A stretch of 38,541 bases of DNA, taken from NCBI GenBank assembly GCA_041743935.1, contig JBGTLU010000060.1, forward strand, positions 1-38,541, written 5' to 3'. This DNA comes from JBGTLU01 sp041743935 (GTDB lineage: Bacteria; Bacteroidota; Bacteroidia; Sphingobacteriales; Sphingobacteriaceae). The notes under the pieces are model-generated. The model was not told where the DNA came from and made no database searches. It was given only the letters and a program-made list of their open reading frames with translations. The translations under genes and the position numbers were made by a program. This document shows positions 25,519-33,406 of this stretch, in pieces. Positions within the stretch are counted from its first letter, which is position 1, and each line of letters starts with the position of its first letter.

Positions 25519-26550
25519 CTAGAAAATATCATTTAAATTGGCAGAAATGCTGAAATGATTACTGGCACCAGCAGCAGAATAGCTTGCATTGCCATAACTA
25601 AAATTTATTTTTCTAATGTTTAATCCAACACCAAACGAAAAGCCACCACCTCCAACACCTTGTACTGCAAGCTCTTTTTGGCGTTGATAATCATATCCTA
25701 CGCGAAGATTAAAATTCTCTGATAGTAAAAGTTCAGCACCAAATATGAGGTGCCGAGCGGCTTTTTCTATTACCCCAGTTTTTTTAACTATGGGTTGCCC
25801 GGTAGCTAAATCTATTTGTTGATTTGGGTCGTTGGGGTCTTCAAAAGTTAAATCAAATTTTTGCAAATCGTGAGCTATTATGGAATATCTAAAAGGAGCA
25901 TTAGCTAATTTTTGTGAGATACCTAATTGAATTTCAAAAGGTAAATTCTCTCGGTTTCCATTAGTAAATGTTTTTACCTGATAGCCAATATTTTTTGCTA
26001 CTAATGCTGCCGTAAAAGAGGTTGCTTCATCAAAATAAACTAATCCTACATCACCGGCTAAGGCAAAAGAATTGTAGCTTTCTAGATTAGATAGTATTGC
26101 TTTTAAATTTGTGCCAACTGAAAAAAAGTCATCAATTGGATAGGAGTAGCCAACGGTTAAGTTATATTCTCCACCATCAAATACTCTCCCTGTTAATTCC
26201 CCTTCGTTGTTTGTTTCATTAAATTCTCCATAATTAATGTATTGCAAGCCAAAACCGAAGGTGCCAATTCTTTCATAATCTCTGGCATATGCAACATAAC
26301 CGTAACTTACATCTGAGAAATAATTAACGATGCTGAACGTAGCAAATCCATCCATGCTCGGATTTAAGAGAGCGGGATTTTGGAACGCATTGTTTAAATC
26401 ATTATCCTTTACCGATATTAAATTACCCCCCAAAGCGGTTATGCGTGCTGATGGAGAAAGTTTTAAAAATTGGTAGGTTCCATTGCCACCGTTTTGGGCA
26501 AATGCTGGTGTTATGGTTAGAAAAAAGGCTAAACAAAGCAGAAAGCGCAT
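25519..26550 (-). CDS. porQ: Type IX secretion system protein PorQ
   Basis: An outer-membrane beta-barrel (FadL-like/PorQ family) of the Bacteroidota secretion pathway, which exports proteins carrying C-terminal sorting domains and is needed for their surface attachment. The start at 26550 gives a clean signal peptide (MRFLLCLAFFLTITPAFAQ) and 343 aa; the longer frame from 26577 places nine residues before it. Diagnostic stretches are LSPSARITALGGNLIS, NDLNNAFQNPALLN and the C-terminal strand ending SNHFSISANLNDIF. Just downstream lies cmk. A candidate cargo of the same system is encoded at 2820-5561. Confidence 0.88.
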   Translation of the reverse strand: MRFLLCLAFFLTITPAFAQNGGNGTYQFLKLSPSARITALGGNLISVKDNDLNNAFQNPALLNPSMDGFATFSIVNYFSDVSYGYVAYARDYERIGTFGFGLQYINYGEFNETNNEGELTGRVFDGGEYNLTVGYSYPIDDFFSVGTNLKAILSNLESYNSFALAGDVGLVYFDEATSFTAALVAKNIGYQVKTFTNGNRENLPFEIQLGISQKLANAPFRYSIIAHDLQKFDLTFEDPNDPNQQIDLATGQPIVKKTGVIEKAARHLIFGAELLLSENFNLRVGYDYQRQKELAVQGVGGGGFSFGVGLNIRKINFSYGNASYSAAGASNHFSISANLNDIF

Positions 26551-26622
26551 GGGTTCAAAAGTAATAATTTTCGGCATGTATCTACCAAAACAATTAAGAT
26601 GTAGTTTTAGTATAATTGAAAG

Positions 26623-27030
26623 ATGAAAATTGACCGAGAATTATTACAAAAAGAGCTTACTTACAAAACATCTAGGAGTGGCGGTAGTGGCGGTCAGAAT
26701 GTAAATAAAGTTGCTACCAAGGTTGAGCTGAATTTTGATATTCAAGCGTCTGTATTGTTTACTGCGGACGATAAAACTATGTTATTGGAGAAGTTAGCGA
26801 ATAAGTTAAACGCCGATGGAAAAGTACAGGTAATATCGCAAGAGGAGCGTACGCAACTCTTAAACAAAGAAAAAGCAGTAAAAAAACTAATCAGAATATT
26901 AGAGCAATGTTTTGTGGTGAAGAAACCCCGAAAACCTACTAAACCTAGCAAAGCGGTTATTCAGAAAAGATTAACAGAGAAAAAAACCCATTCGGAGCTA
27001 AAAGCTACTCGCCGTAAATTGGATATATAG
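26623..27030 (+). CDS. arfB: Alternative ribosome-rescue factor ArfB (YaeJ-type)
   Basis: A codon-independent peptidyl-tRNA hydrolase that frees ribosomes stalled without a stop codon. The 135-aa protein lacks the codon-recognition domains of release factors. It has the GGQ motif in SRSGGSGGQNVNK (GGQ at 23-25) and a basic C-terminal tail (VKKPRKPTKPSKAVIQKRL onward) that inserts in the empty mRNA channel. The length fits ArfB. It stands alone, divergent from porQ and convergent with ftsE. Confidence 0.95.
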   Translation: MKIDRELLQKELTYKTSRSGGSGGQNVNKVATKVELNFDIQASVLFTADDKTMLLEKLANKLNADGKVQVISQEERTQLLNKEKAVKKLIRILEQCFVVKKPRKPTKPSKAVIQKRLTEKKTHSELKATRRKLDI

Positions 27031-27053
27031 TTGAGGTTTATAAAGTTTAGAGT

Positions 27054-27734
27054 TTAATTTAAAACAGCATTTTCCATTATTTTTCCGCTTTCACATTTTA
27101 TGATTCTGGAAGGAAATTTTTCAATGGTGCCATAATCATGCGTTGCCATTAGTACGGCAGTTCCGCTTCTGCTAATTTCTTTAAGTAGATATAGAATTTC
27201 AACTGAGGTTTCTGGATCGAGGTTTCCGGTAGGTTCATCTGCCAAAATAATTTCTGGATGATTGATGAGCGCTCTGGCAATTACTACACGTTGTTGTTCT
27301 CCGCCCGATAATTCATGAGGCATTTTTTTGAGTGTATGTTTTAGGCTAACATTATCCAACACTTCATATATTCTATCGTCAATTGCTTTTTTGTTTTCCC
27401 AACCTGTAGCTCGCATTACAAATTGGAGATTTTGCTCAACTGTTCGGTCGGTAAGAAGTTGAAAATCTTGAAAAACGATGCCTAATTTTCTGCGAAGAAA
27501 TGGAATTTCATCTTCGGTAATTTTCTTTAAATCGAATCCACAAACCGAGCCCTCGCCATTTTTTATTTCTAAATCGGCATACAACACTTTTAATAATGAA
27601 CTTTTTCCGCTCCCTGTTAAACCAATTAAATACACAAACTCGCCTGTTTCTACGTGTAGGTTTACTTGCGATAATACCAAATGATTTTGCTGTAAAACAT
27701 CTACATTTTCTAGTTTAATTATGTTTTCTGCCAT
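27054..27734 (-). CDS. ftsE: Cell-division ABC ATPase FtsE
   Basis: A 226-aa ABC ATPase. Walker A is GLTGSGKS (38-45), the signature LSGGEQQR (142-149), Walker B IILADEPTGNLD (162-173), and the H-loop H199. FtsE with FtsX regulates septal peptidoglycan hydrolases. The FtsX partner is not adjacent, and LolD/MacB-type ATPases look similar, so the name rests on length and sequence style. The ATG overlaps the stop of the upstream 67-aa gene as TAATG. Confidence 0.85.
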   Translation of the reverse strand: MAENIIKLENVDVLQQNHLVLSQVNLHVETGEFVYLIGLTGSGKSSLLKVLYADLEIKNGEGSVCGFDLKKITEDEIPFLRRKLGIVFQDFQLLTDRTVEQNLQFVMRATGWENKKAIDDRIYEVLDNVSLKHTLKKMPHELSGGEQQRVVIARALINHPEIILADEPTGNLDPETSVEILYLLKEISRSGTAVLMATHDYGTIEKFPSRIIKCESGKIMENAVLN

Positions 27735-27937
27735 TAGAGTTCTAGTTTTTTAATTTCACCAAAAGGTAATTCGTTAACAATTTGTAATATGTATGCTGCC
27801 TTATCTGTCAAACCAATTTTTTCTAAAGCCCGTTCGGGGCGGTCCATTCTAAAATAAGCCAACAATGTAAATTCATTATCTCTGAGTTGAACATAATCCG
27901 GAATTTTAGCTACACCTTTTACTTTTAGTACGTACAT
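27734..27937 (-). CDS. Conserved small protein (67 aa) coupled to ftsE
   Basis: A soluble 67-residue protein, MYVLKVKGVAKIPDYVQLRD at the start, with a Phe/Tyr-Arg-Met-Asp-Arg-Pro block (YFRMDRPERAL) and a hydrophobic end (ILQIVNELPFGEIKKLEL). No named domain or catalytic motif was recognised. Its stop shares a base with the ftsE ATG (TAATG), so the two are translated together. Real coding is supported by the coupling and even codon use, and I recall similar short proteins next to FtsE in this phylum. Its role is unknown. Confidence 0.75.
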   Translation of the reverse strand: MYVLKVKGVAKIPDYVQLRDNEFTLLAYFRMDRPERALEKIGLTDKAAYILQIVNELPFGEIKKLEL

Positions 27938-27959
27938 GTTTTCAAAAATAAGATTTACA

Positions 27960-28997
27960 TTAAGCTTTAGAGGTTAAAACAGAAAGATTGTGTAAAAATT
28001 GTAAGGTATCCATTCCATCGGCATATTCCCACAATTCTGGTTCTTGCGATTTTCCAAAGGGTATACTATCGCTAAAGAATCCATCTTTACTTACTACACA
28101 TTGGATTATACTTTCTTCTTTTTCTAATTTATTTTTTAAGTATGTCAAATCCGAGTAGTATTCAAAATACAAGGAACTCATTGGCGAAGCATGTGATTCA
28201 TTTTCACTAATCATTAAAAATAGGTTTTGATAATGTTTCACATTACCCATGATGAGTAAGGTAAGATTGTAATCAAAGTTATTGGCATATTTTGTATGAT
28301 GGATGATGTCTTTATACCCTTCAATGCCTTCGAAAAAGGATACAAAATCATATCCTTTCGGAACAAAAAGTTTTGATACATTTCTGCATCCCATCCCAAA
28401 ATATCTAAAAATATCTTTTCCAAGTTCCAAAAAATCAGAACTGGTTTCTTCTCCATTTATAATGGCAATAGAGTTTCTGTTTTTGCGAATAATGTGAGGA
28501 TATTTTCCGAAATAATAGTCGAAAAATCGGGCACTATTGTTACTGCCAGTTGCAATTACTGCATCAAAATTTTCTAATCTATCTGTAAAAGAAATCCGCT
28601 CGGTAAATGCATTTTCTATCTTACATAATTGTTTTAGTACGAAGGGAATCAGAAATTTATCTTGCGAAGATAATTTTATCTGTGCTTTGTTCCCGCTAGC
28701 TAACACACATAAAATATCATGCAAACCTACCATCGGTACATTACCTGCTAAAACGAGTGCTATTGTTTTCGGGTTATTAGTTGCTTCAGGATACTTGTTT
28801 AACCAATGTTCTACTTTATCTTGTTGCAAAGAATTACCTACAGATTTTACAGCATTCTCTACATTTTCCGGAGTAAACCAAGCATTGTAAATCTGAGCCT
28901 GTTGTATTAAAGTAAAAAGTTCCTCATCTGGGTTTAAAAGTTGCGCTGACAATTGATTAAAGGCATTTATTATTTTCTGTTTGCTAAGATTACTCAT
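27960..28997 (-). CDS. LuxC-like acyl-CoA reductase
   Basis: A 345-aa aldehyde-dehydrogenase-fold enzyme of the LuxC/acyl-CoA reductase family, predicted to reduce fatty acyl-CoA or acyl-protein thioesters to aldehydes with NADPH. The nucleophilic cysteine is C204 in YFGMGCRNVSKL. The nucleotide-binding half has LVLAGNVPMVGLHDILCVL and AVIATGSNNSARFFDYYF. There is no luxAB, luxD or luxE nearby, so bioluminescence is not implied. It is divergent from a ferredoxin gene, 90 bp away; this neighbour pair is common in Bacteroidota as I recall. The in vivo substrate is unknown. Confidence 0.9.
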   Translation of the reverse strand: MSNLSKQKIINAFNQLSAQLLNPDEELFTLIQQAQIYNAWFTPENVENAVKSVGNSLQQDKVEHWLNKYPEATNNPKTIALVLAGNVPMVGLHDILCVLASGNKAQIKLSSQDKFLIPFVLKQLCKIENAFTERISFTDRLENFDAVIATGSNNSARFFDYYFGKYPHIIRKNRNSIAIINGEETSSDFLELGKDIFRYFGMGCRNVSKLFVPKGYDFVSFFEGIEGYKDIIHHTKYANNFDYNLTLLIMGNVKHYQNLFLMISENESHASPMSSLYFEYYSDLTYLKNKLEKEESIIQCVVSKDGFFSDSIPFGKSQEPELWEYADGMDTLQFLHNLSVLTSKA

Positions 28998-29029
28998 GCT
29001 TTTCTAAAACTGATTTGATTATTTAGTGT

Positions 29030-29037
29030 TATATTTG
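29030..29037 (+). promoter_or_regulatory. Candidate -7 box of the ferredoxin gene
   Basis: TATATTTG is a perfect match to the Bacteroidota -7 consensus TAnnTTTG, 50 nt before the ferredoxin ATG. No good -33 TTG lies at the normal distance; a TTTG at 29014-29017 is only 12 nt upstream. Confidence 0.4.
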
Positions 29038-29087
29038 CAGCGCTTTTAAGATTATAAAGCAAACAAAATTAGCATAAACGCGAAGAA

Positions 29088-29438
29088 ATGGCGATAATAA
29101 TTACAGATGAGTGTATAAATTGTGGTGCTTGCGAACCAGAATGTCCGAATAATGCAATTTACGATGCAGGCGCAAGCTGGAAATTTTCTGAAGGAACCGG
29201 TTTAAAAGGATTAATTGATTTTGGTGATGGTAATACCCTAGATGCGGATGCTTTGCAAGCTCCAATTTCTGACGAAGTATATTACATTGTACCAGATAAA
29301 TGTACTGAGTGTGTAGGATTCCATGACGAACCTCAATGTGCTGCCGTTTGCCCTGTGGATTGCTGTATACCTAACGAAGACGTAAGAGAGACAGAAGAAG
29401 AATTATTAGCCAAAAAATCCTGGTTACATTTAGAGTAA
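29088..29438 (+). CDS. 4Fe-4S dicluster ferredoxin
   Basis: A 116-aa electron carrier for two [4Fe-4S] clusters. The first motif is CINCGACEPECP (C9, C12, C15, C19), the second C72-x2-C75-x8-C84-x3-C88-P, with further Cys at 92 and 93. A 50-residue insertion between the motifs, rich in Gly/Asp, distinguishes it from short clostridial ferredoxins and fits the Bacteroidota type. It is transcribed away from the LuxC-like reductase and converges on accD. Its redox partner is not evident. Confidence 0.95.
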   Translation: MAIIITDECINCGACEPECPNNAIYDAGASWKFSEGTGLKGLIDFGDGNTLDADALQAPISDEVYYIVPDKCTECVGFHDEPQCAAVCPVDCCIPNEDVRETEEELLAKKSWLHLE

Positions 29439-29506
29439 TTATTTATCTAAATAGTTGATTTTAATAACAAATTCTACAAAAGCTAATTAAAAAGCTTCTC
29501 AACTGT

Positions 29507-30412
29507 TTACTTAGTCCAATAAACCATGTTTAGGTAAGCGCTAAGCTTACCTTTCATTTCTCGTCTATCTGCAATAAAATCTAAGAAACCATGCTCTTTT
29601 ACAAACTCTGCGGTTTGAAATCCTTTTGGTAAATCTTTTTTAATGGTTTCTTTAATAACTCTAGGACCGGCAAAACCAATTAATGCTCCCGGTTCAGATA
29701 CGTTAATATCTCCCAACATAGCATAAGAAGCAGTTACACCTCCGGTAGTTGGATCAGTTAGTAAAGAAATATATGGGATTTTTGCTTTTGATAATAACGC
29801 AAGTTTGGCAGATGTTTTAGCCATTTGCATTAAGGAAAAAGCTGCTTCCATCATCCGGGCACCACCAGATTTAGAAATCATCAAAAATGGTATTTTGTGT
29901 TCTAAACAATAATCGATTGAACGCGCTATTTTTTCTCCTACCACCGAACCCATAGAGCCGCCAATGAAGTTAAAATCCATACAAGTTATCACGATATCTT
30001 TACCATTCATTTTTCCAAAACCTGTTCTGATGGCATCGTTTAATCCAGTTTTTTCGATGGTTTCTTTTAATCGGTCTTTATAGTTTTTGGTATCCACAAA
30101 ATGCAATGGATCTGCCGATTTTAAATTAGCGAAAAACTCTATAAATTGATTACCATCAAACAACACTTCGAAGTATTGAAGAGAACCAACTCGAATGTGG
30201 TATCCACAATAATGACAGACGTATTTGTTATCACTCAATTCGGAGAAATGAAGTACTTTTTTGCAAGATGGACATTTATCCCAAATGCCATCCGGAGTTT
30301 CTTTTTTCTCTTCTGTACGCGTGGTTATCCCTTTGGTAACGCGTTTAAACCAATTCGATTTATTGGCTTCGTCGTACTCTGAAAACGGTTCGAAATTTTT
30401 GTTATCTGCCAT
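29507..30412 (-). CDS. accD: Acetyl-CoA carboxylase, carboxyltransferase beta subunit
   Basis: With AccA it transfers the carboxyl group from biotin to acetyl-CoA, giving malonyl-CoA for fatty acid synthesis. The 301-aa protein has the N-terminal zinc ribbon CPSCKK...CHYC (C47, C50, C66, C69) and the carboxyltransferase core with ISKSGGARMMEAAFSLMQM and LTDPTTGGVTASYAMLGD. It is the second gene of a two-gene unit; its ATG overlaps the fbaB stop as TAATG. accA is not visible. Confidence 0.97.
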   Translation of the reverse strand: MADNKNFEPFSEYDEANKSNWFKRVTKGITTRTEEKKETPDGIWDKCPSCKKVLHFSELSDNKYVCHYCGYHIRVGSLQYFEVLFDGNQFIEFFANLKSADPLHFVDTKNYKDRLKETIEKTGLNDAIRTGFGKMNGKDIVITCMDFNFIGGSMGSVVGEKIARSIDYCLEHKIPFLMISKSGGARMMEAAFSLMQMAKTSAKLALLSKAKIPYISLLTDPTTGGVTASYAMLGDINVSEPGALIGFAGPRVIKETIKKDLPKGFQTAEFVKEHGFLDFIADRREMKGKLSAYLNMVYWTK

Positions 30413-31470
30413 TATGCTAAAGTTATGGCGTTATCTAAATAAACGTCTTGTACAATATTTAATAATTCAACTCCTTCTTTCATAGGCTTTTGAAATGCTT
30501 TTCTTCCCAAAATTAATCCTTGTCCGCCTGCTCTTTTGTTTATTACAGCAGTTTTTACTGCATCAGATAAGTCTGATGAACCTTTAGATTCTCCGCCTGA
30601 GTTTATTAATCCGGCTCTACCTAAATAGCAATTTGCAACTTGGTAGCGACATAAATCTATCGGATGATTGCTGCTTAAATCAGAATACACTATCGGATGA
30701 GTTTTTGAGAAGTTAATAGCGGTAAATCCACCATTATTTTCAGGAAGTTTTTGTTTAATTATATCTGCCTGTATGGTTACTCCCAAATGATTTGCTTGTG
30801 CAGTTAAATCGGCAGCAACATGGTAATCCATACTGTCTTTTTTAAAGGCATTATTTCTGGTATAACACCATAAAATGGTAGCCATCCCAAGTTCATGTGC
30901 ACGTTCAAATGCTTGCGCCACTTCTACTATTTGTCTGGACGATTCTTCTGAACCAAAATATATAGTAGCTCCTACCGCAACTGCCCCCATGTTCCAGGCA
31001 TCGTCTACAGAGCCAAACATGATTTGGTCAAATTTATTTGGATAAGTTAAGAGCTCGTTATGATTAATTTTTACTATAAATGGAATTTTATGCGCATATT
31101 TTCTGGAAACCGATGCCAACACTCCAAAGGTAGAAGCAACCGCATTACAGCCACTTTCAATGGCTAGTTTTACAATGTTCTCAGAATCGAAATAAATTGG
31201 ATTAGGCGCAAATGACGAACCCGCTGTATGCTCAATCCCTTGATCTACAGGCAAAATAGATAAATACCCCGACCCAGATAATCTTCCTGAATTATAAAGA
31301 GCTTGTAAGCTTCTTAAAACCTGCGAATTACGGTTGGAGTGTATCCAAGTTCTATCCACAAAATCGGCGCCCGGTTGGTGTAATAAATCTTTCGAAATGG
31401 TTTCTGACGTATGATTTAATAAGTAATCGGCCTTATCGCCTAAAAGTTTAGTTATTTTGTTGGATGACAT
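30412..31470 (-). CDS. fbaB: Class I fructose-bisphosphate aldolase (FbaB type)
   Basis: Cleaves or makes fructose-1,6-bisphosphate through a Schiff-base lysine, without metal. The 352-aa sequence resembles E. coli FbaB along its length, with ILPVDQGIEHTAGSSF near the N-terminus, VKINHNELLTYPN, and a C-terminal GRAGLINSGGES-SDLSDAVKTAVINKRAGG block followed by LILGRKAFQKPMKEGVELL. fbp, coding for the gluconeogenic phosphatase that uses the aldolase product, lies 2 kb away. accD follows with a TAATG overlap, joining glycolysis/gluconeogenesis to fatty acid synthesis in one transcript. Confidence 0.95.
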   Translation of the reverse strand: MSSNKITKLLGDKADYLLNHTSETISKDLLHQPGADFVDRTWIHSNRNSQVLRSLQALYNSGRLSGSGYLSILPVDQGIEHTAGSSFAPNPIYFDSENIVKLAIESGCNAVASTFGVLASVSRKYAHKIPFIVKINHNELLTYPNKFDQIMFGSVDDAWNMGAVAVGATIYFGSEESSRQIVEVAQAFERAHELGMATILWCYTRNNAFKKDSMDYHVAADLTAQANHLGVTIQADIIKQKLPENNGGFTAINFSKTHPIVYSDLSSNHPIDLCRYQVANCYLGRAGLINSGGESKGSSDLSDAVKTAVINKRAGGQGLILGRKAFQKPMKEGVELLNIVQDVYLDNAITLA

Positions 31471-31566
31471 ATATTCGGGTTATCGTGTGGCATCAAAAAT
31501 AAAAATTTTATTTTAACCGAAATTGCGAATTTTAAATATCAATTTTAGTAGCAGAAAAATTAAAGA

Positions 31567-32010
31567 ATGGGAAATAATAATCAAGTAATAGTTAAACAAA
31601 TTAAAAGTGAATCGGAAAGAAATATAGCTTATGAGATTCGTAGGATAGTATTTGTAGAAGAACAACGAGTAGATGAACAGGAAGAATACGATGAGTTTGA
31701 AGATTCATCTATTCATTATTTAGCTACCATAAACAACGTACCCGTTGGAGTATGCCGTTGGCGGAGGACAGATAAAGGCATAAAATTAGAAAGATTTGCT
31801 GTTCTGAAAGAGTACAGAAGTGATGGAGTTGGTTCTGCTTTAGTAAGTAAAGTTTTAGAAGATGTTCCGACTGATGGAGGCAAAATTTATATGCATGCAC
31901 AAATCTCGGCCATGGGTTTATATTCAAAGTTTGGCTTTAAAGTCGTTGGAGACGAATTCGAAGAAGCGGGAATTAAGCATTTTAAAATGGAGAAAGTAAG
32001 TGAAAAGTGA
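31567..32010 (+). CDS. GNAT family N-acetyltransferase
   Basis: A 147-aa acyltransferase with the acetyl-CoA loop RSDGVGSALVSKVL (the R-x-x-G-x-G/A pattern) and preceding strand KGIKLERFAVLKEY. The C-terminal strand region (SAMGLYSKFGFKVVGDEFEEAGIKHFKM) is typical of the ElaA/YjcF-like branch. The substrate is unknown. It lies alone, divergent from fbaB, with 124 bp before the next gene. Confidence 0.9.
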   Translation: MGNNNQVIVKQIKSESERNIAYEIRRIVFVEEQRVDEQEEYDEFEDSSIHYLATINNVPVGVCRWRRTDKGIKLERFAVLKEYRSDGVGSALVSKVLEDVPTDGGKIYMHAQISAMGLYSKFGFKVVGDEFEEAGIKHFKMEKVSEK

Positions 32011-32046
32011 TAAGTAAAAAGGCAAATGTGATAGTAACAATTAGAT

Positions 32047-32079
32047 TAAACTATCTAAACCCACTAAACTATCTAAACC
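32047..32079. repeat. Direct repeat of a 15-bp unit, period 18
   Basis: TAAACTATCTAAACC occurs at 32047-32061 and 32065-32079. A related TCTAAACCCTTTTAAC appears at 24781-24796. It lies in the gap before trmN6 and could be a binding site or a slippage product. Confidence 0.4.
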
Positions 32080-32134
32080 TTTTTAACTGTTATTATATTT
32101 TTACTTTTAAATTTCTACTTTCATCTTTTGCCAA

Positions 32135-32848
32135 ATGCCCAATCCTTATTTTCGGTTCAAACATTTTATAGTTTATCACGATAAATGTGCTATGAAAGTG
32201 GGGACAGATGCAGCAATATTGGGTGCAATAGCGGGTACAAATCATCCCAAAGCCATTTTAGATGTTGGTACAGGTTCAGGCATTATTTCTTTGATGTTGG
32301 CACAACGATTTCCTTCTGCGCAAATTACAGCTATTGATATAGATGACGATGCAATACTGCAAGCAAACGAAAACTTTATGGCTTCTGCCTGGAGTGATAG
32401 GCTACAAACAGTACCATCTTCATTAGCCAATTTTTGTAGTAAATCACCCAAAACTTTTGATTTAATTGTAAGCAATCCCCCTTATTTTTCGAATAAACAT
32501 TTTGCGAATTCAGTTGCAAGAACCAATGCTCGTCATACAGATTCGATTTTTTTTGAAGAACTTTTTTCTTTAACCATTCAAAAATTGAATAAAAATGGAG
32601 AAATGGTATTAATTTTCCCGTTTAATAGCCTTGATTTTCTCATTGAATTAGCTGCTAAGAATAATTGGTACATCACACAACAAGTCTTAGTACATTCTTT
32701 TCCAAATGATGAACCGGTTAGGGTAATTGTTTCATTTAAAAGAGAAAAAGAAAAACTGAGTGAAAATTCTATTATTATTTATGAATCACCAAATGTTTAT
32801 ACTGCCCAGTTCAAGAAATTACTTGCCGATTTTTATCTTCAACTTTAA
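32135..32848 (+). CDS. trmN6: tRNA1(Val) (adenine-37-N6)-methyltransferase-like protein
   Basis: A SAM-dependent N6-adenine methyltransferase (YfiC family). The 237-aa protein has the SAM motif ILDVGTGSGIISLML (41-55), the acidic ribose contact ITAIDIDDDAI (about 64-74), and the catalytic NPPY in DLIVSNPPYFS (109-119). In E. coli the relative modifies A37 of tRNA1(Val). The start MPNPYFRFKHFIV matches the family's short N-terminal FxFKxF motif. The phosphoesterase gene begins at the base after the stop. Confidence 0.9.
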   Translation: MPNPYFRFKHFIVYHDKCAMKVGTDAAILGAIAGTNHPKAILDVGTGSGIISLMLAQRFPSAQITAIDIDDDAILQANENFMASAWSDRLQTVPSSLANFCSKSPKTFDLIVSNPPYFSNKHFANSVARTNARHTDSIFFEELFSLTIQKLNKNGEMVLIFPFNSLDFLIELAAKNNWYITQQVLVHSFPNDEPVRVIVSFKREKEKLSENSIIIYESPNVYTAQFKKLLADFYLQL

Positions 32849-33340
32849 ATGAAAACCATCGGAATTCTATCAGATACGCATTCTTTTTTAGATGAGAAAG
32901 TGTTTTCTTTTTTTGAGCATTGCGATGAAATTTGGCATGCCGGCGATTTCGGTAATGTATCTATTTCTGAAAAATTATCCGAATTTAAACCTTTGCGAGG
33001 TGTTTACGGTAACATTGATGGGCAAGATATCCGAAAAATTCATCCACAAAAAAATATGTTTTTATGCGAAGAAGTAAACGTATATATGACTCATATTGGA
33101 GGGTATCCGGGTAAATATAACCCCAAAATCAAACCAGATTTAATGCTTTATAAACCAAACTTGTTTATCTGCGGACATTCTCACATACTAAAAGTTATCC
33201 ACGACCCAACACTAAATTTACTCCATATAAATCCTGGCGCAATGGGCAAAGAAGGCTTTCATACACTTAGAACCATGATTAGATTAAAAATCACAGAAAG
33301 TAAAATGCATGATTTAGAGGTTATGGAATTGAAAAAGTGA
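32849..33340 (+). CDS. YfcE/MJ0936-type metallophosphoesterase
   Basis: A small calcineurin-like phosphodiesterase of 163 aa. Metal ligands are visible in order: ILSDTH (D9, H11), WHAGDFGN (D33), VYGNIDG (N55), YMTHIGG (H82) and ICGHSHILK (H110, H112). Such enzymes hydrolyse phosphodiesters, but the physiological substrate is usually unknown. It directly follows trmN6 (TAAATG), so co-translation is likely. Confidence 0.93.
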   Translation: MKTIGILSDTHSFLDEKVFSFFEHCDEIWHAGDFGNVSISEKLSEFKPLRGVYGNIDGQDIRKIHPQKNMFLCEEVNVYMTHIGGYPGKYNPKIKPDLMLYKPNLFICGHSHILKVIHDPTLNLLHINPGAMGKEGFHTLRTMIRLKITESKMHDLEVMELKK

Positions 33341-33406
33341 AAAACTTTTACTTGCTTTGGGAAGCTTAATATCTTCTATTCGTATTCTGTTTAAAGCAAA
33401 TAATTT

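Noticed and set aside
27960..28997. A bioluminescence operon suggested by the LuxC homologue
   Set aside because: No luxA, luxB, luxD or luxE is present; LuxC-like reductases occur widely without light emission.
29439..29506. Rho-independent terminator between ferredoxin and accD
   Set aside because: Only short self-complementary AGCT motifs are present, with no stable stem and T-run.
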